Source: an uncultured Gemmobacter sp. (GTDB lineage: Bacteria > Pseudomonadota > Alphaproteobacteria > Rhodobacterales > Rhodobacteraceae). Taken from it: a stretch of DNA of 5,854 nucleotides. The notes below the pieces were generated by a model. It worked only from the letters and a program-made list of their open reading frames with translations. It ran no database searches and was not told the origin of the DNA. The translations under genes and the position numbers were made by a program. The DNA is taken from NCBI GenBank assembly GCA_937983495.1, contig CALKAA010000086.1:1-5854 (forward strand), given 5' to 3'. Below are positions 1 to 5,387 of the stretch, piece after piece. Position 1 is the stretch's first letter. Every line of letters starts with the position of its first letter.

Positions 1-1193
1 CCTGCACCGCCCACAAAATCCAGCCGCGCCCCGCCTGCCGTATCGGTGAAGTTCACGCCATGCGCCGCGATGTAATCCGACAGGCCCAGCAAGCCCACGA
101 CCACCGACTCGCCCGCCTCGTAATCCTCGATCACGCAATCGGCACCGCGCCCGGCTTTCAGCCCGAAGAACTCGAAACTGTCCACGCCTGCGCCGCCCGC
201 CAGCGTGGTATCGCCACCGCTGCCCAGCCGCGCTTGCAGGAAATCATTGCCGGCACCGCCAAACAGGGCCGAGCTGCGGTCGCCGCTATAGAGCATGTCG
301 GCCCCCTCATTGCCGAACAGCGTATCCTGCCCGCCATGGCCATACAGCGTGTCATTCCCCTCGTCGCCAATCAGCAGGTCATTGCCGTTATTGCCGCCCA
401 GACTGTCATTTCCACGCCCGCCCAGCAGCGTGTCATGGCCAAGCCCCCCGACCAGCAGATCATGGCCATCGGCCCCATCCAGCACATCATCGCCCAGACC
501 GCCGAAAATCCGGTTGCGCGCGCCGTCGCCAATGATCGTGTCATGGCCCGTCAGGCCGAAGAACTGGAACAGCGCCTCGCTGTCCGGCCCGTCCAGGATC
601 AGCCCGTCCCCAGTGAGCAGCGAGAAAAACAGTTGCGTGCCGTTGATGGTGATATAGCTGCCCGCATTCACCACCGAGGCCGCCGAGGCCCCATCCACGG
701 TGAAAGTATCCACACCCAACTGGAAATCCGCGAGGACGGTTTCCGAATAGCTGGGCGCGCTGGCAAACTGGATCTCGAACGTATCCGCCCCATCGCCGCC
801 GAACAGCCATTTCAGCCCGCCCACATTCTGCCGGGCCGCCAGAATGTCATTGCCCGCACCGCCCACCAGCGTCGCCTCGCCAGTGCCGCTTTGCAGCAGG
901 TCATCCCCCGCACCGCCGAACATCAGGTCGCGCCCGTCGCCACCATAAAGGCTGTCGCGACCGTCGCCACCCAGCATGGTGTCATTGCCATTGCCGCCCG
1001 CGATCAGGTCATTGCCCGCGCCGCCATCGAGGTAATCGCCCCCCGCCGCGCCCGAGATGAAATCATGGCCATCGCCACCATAGATGAGATCGGCCCCGGA
1101 GCCGCCGATCAGGTTGTCGGCCAGGGCGGTGCCCAGCAAGGTCTGGGCAAAAAGGCCGCTCGGGGCCGGAATGGCAGGGGGAAGCAATGGCAT
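1..1193 (-). CDS. RTX calcium-binding protein, presumed type I-secreted (3' end beyond window)
   Basis: The visible N-terminal 397 residues are almost wholly glycine/aspartate-rich RTX nonapeptides of the GGxGxDxLx type. Residues ~30-118 form a first block. Residues ~132-215 are a non-repeat cap that begins GADTFEI and contains a DFQLGVDTFTVDG stretch. Residues ~222-338 form a second block. From ~338 a second cap starts (VDSFEFF, then IEDYEAGESVVV) and resembles the C-terminal part of serralysin-type RTX proteins, so the stop codon is probably not far past the left edge. Such repeats bind calcium and fold into a beta-roll after export by a type I (ABC/HlyD/TolC) system. No signal peptide and no catalytic domain are visible; repeats begin within 30 residues of the start. 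ATG at 1193 is chosen because GGAG lies 9 nt upstream; an in-frame GTG at 1220 is the alternative. It diverges from the PPC/RTX gene at 1639. The export route and an adhesin or matrix role are inferred. Confidence 0.9.
   Translation of the reverse strand, partial: MPLLPPAIPAPSGLFAQTLLGTALADNLIGGSGADLIYGGDGHDFISGAAGGDYLDGGAGNDLIAGGNGNDTMLGGDGRDSLYGGDGRDLMFGGAGDDLLQSGTGEATLVGGAGNDILAARQNVGGLKWLFGGDGADTFEIQFASAPSYSETVLADFQLGVDTFTVDGASAASVVNAGSYITINGTQLFFSLLTGDGLILDGPDSEALFQFFGLTGHDTIIGDGARNRIFGGLGDDVLDGADGHDLLVGGLGHDTLLGGRGNDSLGGNNGNDLLIGDEGNDTLYGHGGQDTLFGNEGADMLYSGDRSSALFGGAGNDFLQARLGSGGDTTLAGGAGVDSFEFFGLKAGRGADCVIEDYEAGESVVVGLLGLSDYIAAHGVNFTDTAGGARLDFVGGA
180..530 (-). repeat. RTX nonapeptide block 2
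   Basis: This encodes residues ~222-338, a second run of RTX nonapeptides separated from block 1 by a non-repeat cap of about 85 residues. Clear units include GGLGDDVLD, GGLGHDTLL, GGRGNDSLG and GDEGNDTLY. The run is interrupted by degenerate units around residues 303-310 and 321-331 before the final cap begins. Confidence 0.88.
840..1106 (-). repeat. RTX nonapeptide block 1
   Basis: This stretch encodes about ten consecutive glycine-rich nonapeptides (residues ~30-118 of the minus-strand RTX protein), for example GGDGRDSLY followed by GGDGRDLMF and GGAGDDLLQ. Most copies keep the GGxGxD calcium-binding turn; one unit near residues 102-110 is degenerate (SGTGEATLV). Confidence 0.88.
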
Positions 1194-1202
1194 GGGCGGA
1201 AA

Positions 1203-1206
1203 CTCC
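1203..1206 (-). promoter_or_regulatory. Ribosome binding site of the minus-strand RTX gene
   Basis: GGAG on the minus strand, 9 nt before ATG 1193. No comparable purine run precedes the in-frame GTG at 1220, so this site favours the ATG start. Confidence 0.6.
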
Positions 1207-1260
1207 GGGATGAATGACACGAGATCTGCCCGAATGCCGAAGGTTCTTTGCCTATGGTCA

Positions 1261-1276
1261 CCGCCAAAAGGTTAAC
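1261..1276 (-). promoter_or_regulatory. Shared intergenic element, copy 1 (GTTAACCTTTTGGCGG)
   Basis: Read on the minus strand, this 16-mer matches the element at 1521-1536 on the plus strand at 14 of 16 positions (GTTAACCTTT, two differing bases, then GCGG). It has the same orientation relative to the gene it precedes and ends 67 nt before ATG 1193. It begins with TTAACC, which resembles a CtrA half-site in Alphaproteobacteria, but no second TTAA at the standard spacing is seen. A regulatory role is inferred. Confidence 0.45.
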
Positions 1277-1281
1277 GCCTC

Positions 1282-1311
1282 ATTCTCACGATTCGCTAGG
1301 CGACATTACAA
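1282..1311 (-). promoter_or_regulatory. Candidate sigma70-type promoter for the minus-strand RTX gene
   Basis: On the minus strand TTGTAA (1311-1306) and GAGAAT (1287-1282) are separated by 18 nt. Each matches four of six consensus positions. The site lies just upstream of the GTTAACCTTT element at 1261-1276. This is a weak match found by eye. Confidence 0.2.
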
Positions 1312-1364
1312 GAGTGTGGCGAAATAGTGTTTTCTCCATGCAGAAACAGAGGCGCGGTTGCCTT

Positions 1365-1426
1365 GCTGGGGGCCGCCATGGCAAGCTGTTGAATATATGG
1401 AATTCCATACCTTCCCGGCCCCCAGC
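1365..1426. repeat. 11-bp perfect inverted repeat with structured 40-nt centre
   Basis: GCTGGGGGCCG (1365-1375) is the exact reverse complement of CGGCCCCCAGC (1416-1426). The 40 nt between them contain a 14-bp perfect palindrome (1396-1409). A competing small hairpin, CCCGGC-5 nt-GCCGGG, lies at 1414-1430. No U-run follows, so this is not a standard terminator. It sits near the middle of the divergent intergenic region, where it could be an operator, a cruciform, a structured RNA or a dispersed palindromic element. Confidence 0.6.
1396..1409. promoter_or_regulatory. 14-bp perfect palindrome TATGGAATTCCATA, candidate operator
   Basis: The sequence is perfectly self-complementary, AT-rich compared with its surroundings, and placed in the loop of the larger inverted repeat between the two RTX genes. 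Such symmetry is typical of binding sites for dimeric regulators, but no specific regulator can be named from it. Confidence 0.4.
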
Positions 1427-1520
1427 CGGGCCTCAGATCGACAGAAAGCAGCCACAAAGGTCAAACATAAACGAAAGTTTGCGCCACAGAAGCGAAAATA
1501 AACCTTGGGGGGCTATCCCT

Positions 1521-1536
1521 GTTAACCTTTCTGCGG
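1521..1536 (+). promoter_or_regulatory. Shared intergenic element, copy 2 (GTTAACCTTTCTGCGG)
   Basis: This is the second copy of the 16-base element, 14 of 16 identical to the minus-strand copy at 1261-1276. It lies 102 nt before ATG 1639 and directly abuts the small ORF at 1538. The same element in the same relative orientation ahead of both divergent RTX genes suggests common control. Confidence 0.45.
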
Positions 1537-1537
1537 C

Positions 1538-1636
1538 ATGAAACATGTGGCTATTCTGGCCAGTCTGACCTACCAGCCTCTCATTCGCGGTTTGCCGCAT
1601 TTCCACTGGTTGCCTTGCGATTTTAACGGAGCATGA
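1538..1636 (+). CDS. Possible 32-residue small ORF upstream of the PPC/RTX gene
   Basis: An ATG at 1538 opens a 32-codon frame starting MKHVAILASLTYQP. Its TGA at 1634-1636 lies between the GGAG at 1628-1631 and the likely start of the next gene at 1639, and it overlaps the upstream ATG at 1633 as ATGA. That arrangement is typical of translational coupling or a leader peptide. Against it, no Shine-Dalgarno sequence precedes ATG 1538, the peptide matches nothing I recognise, and an open frame of this length arises easily by chance. It is listed because of its position and is speculative as a gene. Confidence 0.2.
   Translation: MKHVAILASLTYQPLIRGLPHFHWLPCDFNGA
1628..1631 (+). promoter_or_regulatory. 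Ribosome binding site that selects ATG 1639
   Basis: GGAG is 7 nt before ATG 1639 but only 1 nt before the upstream ATG 1633 (ATGACGATG). Normal spacing therefore favours the second ATG, making the protein 843 rather than 845 residues. Confidence 0.65.
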
Positions 1637-1638
1637 CG

Positions 1639-3696
1639 ATGCCTGACGTTCCCGGCGGTATCACATCCACATACACCCTGCCGACCAACGGCATCTTGAA
1701 CGATCCCAATATCACGGTTCTGGAGACCGATGACGATGTGGATTATTTCCGCATCACCCTCACGGCAGGGCTGACCTATGACTTCATGCTGAACGCGCTC
1801 GCCACCGGCGGGGCCGACATGCAGTTCCAGCTCATGAATGCGCTGAATGCGGGCGTCAGTGGCAACTATAACGACGGTAGCCGCTTCGGCTATACCGCCA
1901 CGGAAACCGGCACCTATTACATCGCCGTCCGTGACACCTATACTTATGACAATGCGGGCGAAGGCGGCTATGCCATCACCGTGACTGGCAATGACGACGT
2001 GGCCAGCACCATGGCCACCACCACGACCTCGATCACCACCTCGGGCAGCAGCACCTGGACCTTGGGTCAGGCCACTGACGAGGATTGGTTCCGCGTGACC
2101 TTGCGCGCGGATTACAGCCACGAGTTTCGCCTGGCCGCCGGCACGGCGGGCGGAGCCGACATGCAGATCGAGGTGTACGACTCGCTGGGCAACCGCCTGA
2201 CCTATGACTTTGACGGCGGCAGCGTCAGCCTGTCCCCCAGCGAGGGTGGCACCTATTACATCCGCGTTTTGGACAACTACGATTACGACCAGAGCGCAGA
2301 GGGCAGCTACACCATCACCGCCAGCCTGAATGACGATGTGATGGACAGCGATGCGACCACCGCAGCGATCACCAGCAGCGGCGATCTGACCCGCACGCTG
2401 GGGCAGTCGAATGATGAGGACTGGTTCCGCGTCACCATGCGCGCAGGCTATGCCTATGATTTCAGCCTGACCGCCGCCAATGCGGGTGGGGCCGATATGC
2501 GGATCGAAATTTACGATTCTCTGGGCAACCGGCTGACCACTGACACCGATGGCGGCACTGTGGGCATCACCCCGGCTGCGGGCGGCACCTATTTCATCCG
2601 GGTGCTGGACGACTACAGTTACGATGACACCGCCGAAGGCACCTATACCATCACCTCGCGTCTGAATGACACCATTCTGGGCAGCGCGGCGACCACCAAT
2701 ATCATTACGGGCTCTGGCACCATCGCCTCCGACCTCGCGCAATCGAACGATTCCGACTGGTTCAAGGTCACGCTGGTGGCGGGCCGCAGCTATGGCTTTG
2801 CCTTGGCGGGCGATGGCAGCGCACTCAGCCTCGACGATGGCACGGTGGAAATCCGCGATGCCAATGGCGCGCTGATTGACACCGACTATACCGGTGGCAC
2901 AGCGACGGTGACCCCGACGACCGGCGGCACCTATTACATCGTGGTCAAGGACGGGGACATCTATGATGACCGCGGCGAAGGCAATTACCGCCTGACAGCC
3001 CAGATGAGCGATACGATCGTGAACAACACCACGACCACCGCGACCCTGGCGCTGAACGGCACCACCGCCTCGTCAATTGACGCCCCCTATGATACCGATT
3101 GGTTCAGGGTCTCGCTGCAACAGGGCCTGAGCTACGGCTTCACCATCGTCGGCACCGGCACCACGCGGCTGCCCGATCCCGACATCTATCTGCGCGACAC
3201 CAATGGTGCCGATATTCTGGTCCGGGGCGATAACAGCTCGACCACCTCCTCCGCGATCACCTGGACCGCCGACGAATCCGGCACCTATTTCATCCAGGCT
3301 GGCAGCAGCAACGACCCCGATACCGGCAGCTATCAGATCGTTTCGGTCGCCACCGACCGGGTGCGCAATGATACGGCCACCACCGCCAGGGTGCTGGACG
3401 GCGAGCGTGTCGCGGGCAAGATCGACGTGACAGGCGATGCCGACTGGTATGGCGTGCGGCTGGTGGCGGGGCGTGAATATACCTTCACGCTGGCAGGCAA
3501 TGGCGCGGCCCCGCGTCTGGGTGACCGCATGCTGGGGGTCTATGATGACAATGGCACCCGTATCGGCACCAGCTACAGCACCGGCAGCCAGTCTTCTGTG
3601 ATCACCTTCGAGGCCACCGAAACCGGCACCTATTATCTGGGCGCGCACGGGATTGGCAGCGGCACGGGCAATTTCACCCTGACCATGATCTCTGAC
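1639..3696 (+). repeat. Six tandem PPC-like modules, period 112-120 codons
   Basis: Module starts fall at 1639, 1999, 2338, 2674, 3016 and 3358. The last five modules are 113, 112, 114, 114 and 113 residues long, and they abut without linkers, with a D-D/T/R boundary. Modules 2 and 3 (1999-2673) are the most alike, sharing DEDWFRVT, GGADM, YDSLGNRLT and GGTY; modules 5 and 6 are the most diverged. Confidence 0.85.
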
Positions 3697-4170
3697 ACGC
3701 TGCGCTTCACCGGCAATGGCAGCGCCAATGATCTGACCGGCAACCGCAAGGCCAATGTGATGCTGGGCAATGGCGGCAATGACACGATCAGCGGTCAGGC
3801 GGGCAATGACCTGCTCAAGGGCGGTGCCGGCAATGACCTGCTCAGAGGCGATGCGGGCAAGGACAGGCTGTTTGGCGATGCCGGAGCCGATACGCTGATC
3901 GGCGGTGCCGGCGATGACCTGCTGACCGGCGGCGGTGGGGCCGATCGCTTTGTCTTTGCCCGCAATGGCGATGCCGATGTGATCCGCGACTTCACCAACA
4001 ATGTGGATACGATCAGCCTGCTGGGCCTGGGTGTGAAAACCGTGGCGCAGGCCATGGCGCGGGCCCGGCAAGTTGGCGATGACGTGGTGTTCGACTTTGG
4101 CCGCGGCGATACGCTGCGGGTGGAAGATACGACACTGGCCGCGCTGCGCGATGACCTGGCCTTTGTCTGA
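1639..4170 (+). CDS. Six-module PPC-like / RTX calcium-binding protein, presumed type I-secreted
   Basis: This 843-residue protein begins MPDVPGGITST. It contains six tandem modules resembling the bacterial pre-peptidase C-terminal (PPC) domain, at residues ~1-120, 121-233, 234-345, 346-459, 460-573 and 574-686. Each carries a D.DW/YF motif, an aromatic-rich strand and a GTYYI/GTYFI strand, then (A)EG.Y or TG.Y. Seven RTX nonapeptides follow (710-772), then DRFVF, an IRDF..NVDTISL cap and a C-terminus ending LAFV, as in type I-secreted RTX proteins. There is no Sec signal peptide. PPC domains usually flank secreted proteases, but no peptidase domain or HExxH-type zinc motif is seen, so an adhesive, matrix or binding role is inferred. 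Modules 2 and 3 are about two-thirds identical over their conserved part, suggesting recent duplication. It diverges from the RTX gene at 1-1193 and ends at a strong terminator. Confidence 0.92.
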   Translation: MPDVPGGITSTYTLPTNGILNDPNITVLETDDDVDYFRITLTAGLTYDFMLNALATGGADMQFQLMNALNAGVSGNYNDGSRFGYTATETGTYYIAVRDTYTYDNAGEGGYAITVTGNDDVASTMATTTTSITTSGSSTWTLGQATDEDWFRVTLRADYSHEFRLAAGTAGGADMQIEVYDSLGNRLTYDFDGGSVSLSPSEGGTYYIRVLDNYDYDQSAEGSYTITASLNDDVMDSDATTAAITSSGDLTRTLGQSNDEDWFRVTMRAGYAYDFSLTAANAGGADMRIEIYDSLGNRLTTDTDGGTVGITPAAGGTYFIRVLDDYSYDDTAEGTYTITSRLNDTILGSAATTNIITGSGTIASDLAQSNDSDWFKVTLVAGRSYGFALAGDGSALSLDDGTVEIRDANGALIDTDYTGGTATVTPTTGGTYYIVVKDGDIYDDRGEGNYRLTAQMSDTIVNNTTTTATLALNGTTASSIDAPYDTDWFRVSLQQGLSYGFTIVGTGTTRLPDPDIYLRDTNGADILVRGDNSSTTSSAITWTADESGTYFIQAGSSNDPDTGSYQIVSVATDRVRNDTATTARVLDGERVAGKIDVTGDADWYGVRLVAGREYTFTLAGNGAAPRLGDRMLGVYDDNGTRIGTSYSTGSQSSVITFEATETGTYYLGAHGIGSGTGNFTLTMISDTLRFTGNGSANDLTGNRKANVMLGNGGNDTISGQAGNDLLKGGAGNDLLRGDAGKDRLFGDAGADTLIGGAGDDLLTGGGGADRFVFARNGDADVIRDFTNNVDTISLLGLGVKTVAQAMARARQVGDDVVFDFGRGDTLRVEDTTLAALRDDLAFV
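3766..3954 (+). repeat. Seven RTX nonapeptides
   Basis: Seven uninterrupted 9-residue units, from GNGGNDTIS through GGAGNDLLR and GDAGADTLI to GGGGADRFV, form a predicted calcium-binding beta-roll between the PPC modules and the C-terminal export region. The DNA repeat is imperfect. Confidence 0.92.
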
Positions 4171-4201
4171 GCCTCGGTTTCAAGCGGATATCGTCCAATA
4201 A

Positions 4202-4227
4202 AAAAGGGGCCCTGCGGGGCCCCTTTT
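4202..4227. terminator. Bidirectional intrinsic terminator
   Basis: An 11-bp perfect stem (4202-4212 with 4217-4227) encloses a TGCG loop. The GC core GGGGCCC is flanked by an A-run on the left and a T-run on the right, so it can end transcription from both sides. It lies 31 nt past the stop of the PPC/RTX gene and 15 nt past the stop of convergent gapR. Confidence 0.93.
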
Positions 4228-4242
4228 CTTGCCCGAACAGGG

Positions 4243-4491
4243 TCAGTTCATGCCAAGCGCCTGCTTGTACAGCTCAAGGATCGCTTCTTCCTCGGCAATG
4301 TCATCGGCCTTGCGCTTGCGCAGCGCGATGATCTTTTTCAACACCTTGGTATCGTACCCCCGGCCCTTGGCCTCGGCCATCACCTCTTTTTGCTGTTCGG
4401 TGATGTCTTTCTTCTCGGCTTCCAACTGTTCATACCGCTCGATGAACTGGCGCAGCTCGTCGGCGGTGACGTTATAGGGATCGTCGCTCAT
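4243..4491 (-). CDS. gapR: GapR-family nucleoid-associated protein (DUF2312)
   Basis: This complete 82-residue protein matches the alphaproteobacterial DUF2312/GapR family along its length. It has an N-terminal LRQFIERYEQLEAEKKDI helix, the AEAKGRGYDTKVLKKII signature (residues ~39-55), a basic LRKRK segment and a C-terminal EEEAILELYKQALGM. In Caulobacter, GapR is a helical, coiled-coil multimer that encircles overtwisted, AT-rich DNA ahead of polymerases and supports replication and topoisomerase action. The same cytoplasmic role is inferred here. An AGAGG-type ribosome binding site lies about 10 nt before the ATG. It is convergent with the PPC/RTX gene across a shared terminator and follows the nitroreductase gene on the same strand after 101 bp, so it probably has its own promoter. 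The family assignment is firm; the exact physiology in this organism is inferred. Confidence 0.93.
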   Translation of the reverse strand: MSDDPYNVTADELRQFIERYEQLEAEKKDITEQQKEVMAEAKGRGYDTKVLKKIIALRKRKADDIAEEEAILELYKQALGMN

Positions 4492-4508
4492 CTGTCTTTT
4501 GCCTCTCA

Positions 4509-4529
4509 GATCGGCCGGTCGGATCGGCC
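4509..4529. repeat. GATCGGCC direct repeat upstream of gapR
   Basis: GATCGGCC occurs at 4509-4516 and 4522-4529, a 13-bp period, 18-38 bp before the gapR start. The first copy plus its flank (GATCGGCCGGTC) is nearly palindromic. This might be an operator, or chance in GC-rich DNA. Confidence 0.25.
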
Positions 4530-4592
4530 CTTGCCTCTGCCCCTTCCCTGCCCTGCCACGCGCAAGGGGTCAAGGGCACGCGCGGCCCCGGC

Positions 4593-5231
4593 TCACAGGG
4601 TTTCGGTCATCTCGGCAATCTCCAGCCGGGGCGCGCGCGGGCGCACCTTGCTGGCATCGCCATAGCCAAGATTGAGCAGCAGAAGCGGCACCCAAGGGCG
4701 ATCTTGCGCAAACTCGACCGCCAGCGCGCCGCTGTCAAACCCGCCCATCGGCCCGCAATCCAGCCCAAGCGCCCGCGCCGCCAGAATGACATAGCCCGCC
4801 TGCAAAGCGCCGTTCAGCCGCGCCGCCGCCAGCGCCGCCTCGGGCTTGCCGGCATAGGTGCCCAGCGGGTCTGCCATATGCGGCGCGAGCCTGGGCAGGT
4901 TTTGCCAGAAGTCCGCATCGGCCCACAGAATGCCCGTCACCGGCGCGGCAAGGGTCTTGGCGCGATTGCCCTCTGACAGGCACGGGGCGAGCCGGGCCTT
5001 CGCTGCCTCTGACACGACCCAAGTGATCCGCAGCGGCTGGCCATTCATCGCCGTGGGGGCCATGCGCGCCAAGGCCACCACCTCGGCCAACAGCGCGGCC
5101 TCCACCGGGCGATCCTGCCAGCCATTATGGGTATGGGCCGCGCGGAAGATCAGATCCAGCCCCGCCTCGGGCAAGGCCGCCATGGCCGCCCGCGCCGCCG
5201 CGATCTCTGCCATCACCCTCTGATCCGCCAT
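4593..5231 (-). CDS. RutE/HadB-type nitroreductase-family protein (probable malonic semialdehyde reductase)
   Basis: The 212-residue product follows the E. coli RutE pattern closely: THNGW (34-38) then PV, APTAMNGQP (58-66), SEGNRAKTLAAPVTGI (86-101), LP.LAPH (112-118), LQAGYVILAARALGLDCGPMGGFD (three linked motifs, 143-166) and NLGYGDASKVRPRAPRL (187-203). RutE-type proteins are cytoplasmic, FMN-dependent, and use NAD(P)H to reduce malonic semialdehyde to 3-hydroxypropionate late in the Rut pyrimidine-degradation pathway. The start at 5231 is chosen because GGGGAGGA precedes it; an in-frame ATG at 5273 would add 14 unconserved residues and place that site inside the gene. The protein has an N-terminal extension of roughly 15 residues compared with E. 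coli RutE. No other rut gene is visible, so the true substrate may be another aldehyde, nitro compound or quinone. Family is confident; substrate is not. Confidence 0.88.
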   Translation of the reverse strand: MADQRVMAEIAAARAAMAALPEAGLDLIFRAAHTHNGWQDRPVEAALLAEVVALARMAPTAMNGQPLRITWVVSEAAKARLAPCLSEGNRAKTLAAPVTGILWADADFWQNLPRLAPHMADPLGTYAGKPEAALAAARLNGALQAGYVILAARALGLDCGPMGGFDSGALAVEFAQDRPWVPLLLLNLGYGDASKVRPRAPRLEIAEMTETL

Positions 5232-5235
5232 CCTG

Positions 5236-5243
5236 TCCTCCCC
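5236..5243 (-). promoter_or_regulatory. Strong ribosome binding site selecting ATG 5231
   Basis: GGGGAGGA on the minus strand ends 4 nt before the ATG. It is the strongest Shine-Dalgarno match in the window and argues against the in-frame upstream ATG at 5273. Confidence 0.75.
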
Positions 5244-5292
5244 ACCCTTTTGCTGACTTGCCAGCGCGCCCATGCTCGGCTAGGCCAATACA

Positions 5293-5309
5293 GTCGCGCA
5301 ATCCGCGAC
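5293..5309. promoter_or_regulatory. Inverted repeat GTCGCG-CAATC-CGCGAC, candidate operator
   Basis: Perfect 6-bp arms are separated by 5 nt in the 156-bp divergent region between the RutE-like gene and the small membrane protein gene. On the minus strand it lies within a weak promoter-like pair (TTGTCG, 15 nt, TATTGG at 5288-5283). Size and symmetry fit a site for a dimeric repressor; it is not a RutR box. Confidence 0.35.
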
Positions 5310-5387
5310 AAAGGCAACATGAATTTCCGCCAGCCACAAGGTGCCCTCGCGCCATGCTGGACGGAGACAGAGGCAGAGGACGGCAGG

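Noticed and set aside
180..1106. Regular short repeats that could suggest a CRISPR array or tandem DNA repeat
   Set aside because: The 27-nt period is the RTX nonapeptide code and the copies vary at synonymous and variable positions; there are no identical repeats with unique spacers.
60..1217. 385-codon plus-strand open frame opposite the minus-strand RTX gene, rich in V-I-A repeats
   Set aside because: The repeats are the antisense reading of GGxGxD codons; the minus strand gives canonical RTX nonapeptides with a start and ribosome binding site. A long antisense frame is expected from repetitive GC-rich codons.
1248..1541. 97-codon plus-strand open frame in the divergent intergenic region
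   Set aside because: Composition is unlike a protein of this organism, it runs through the palindromic elements and both shared motif copies, and it has no ribosome binding site or family resemblance.
1582..1626. Possible -35/-10 pair (TTGCCG and an AT-rich GATTTTAA) just before the PPC/RTX gene
   Set aside because: Spacing and -10 match are poor, and the AT-rich stretch is immediately next to the ribosome binding site, leaving no room for a normal leader.
1570..2742. 390-codon minus-strand open frame opposite the PPC modules
   Set aside because: It covers the PPC array in antisense, has no recognisable domain, and its periodicity mirrors the sense-strand modules.
3073..4071. 332-codon minus-strand open frame opposite the last PPC modules and RTX repeats
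   Set aside because: It shows V-I-A style repeats that are the antisense of RTX codons and no independent coding signal.
4229..4477. 82-codon plus-strand open frame opposite gapR
   Set aside because: The minus strand encodes a clear full-length GapR-family protein; the plus-strand frame is its serine-rich shadow.
4527..4568. Possible terminator for the RutE-like gene (CCCTTGC paired with GCAAGGG)
   Set aside because: The stem is only about 7 bp with a loop of 27 nt and no T-run on either strand.
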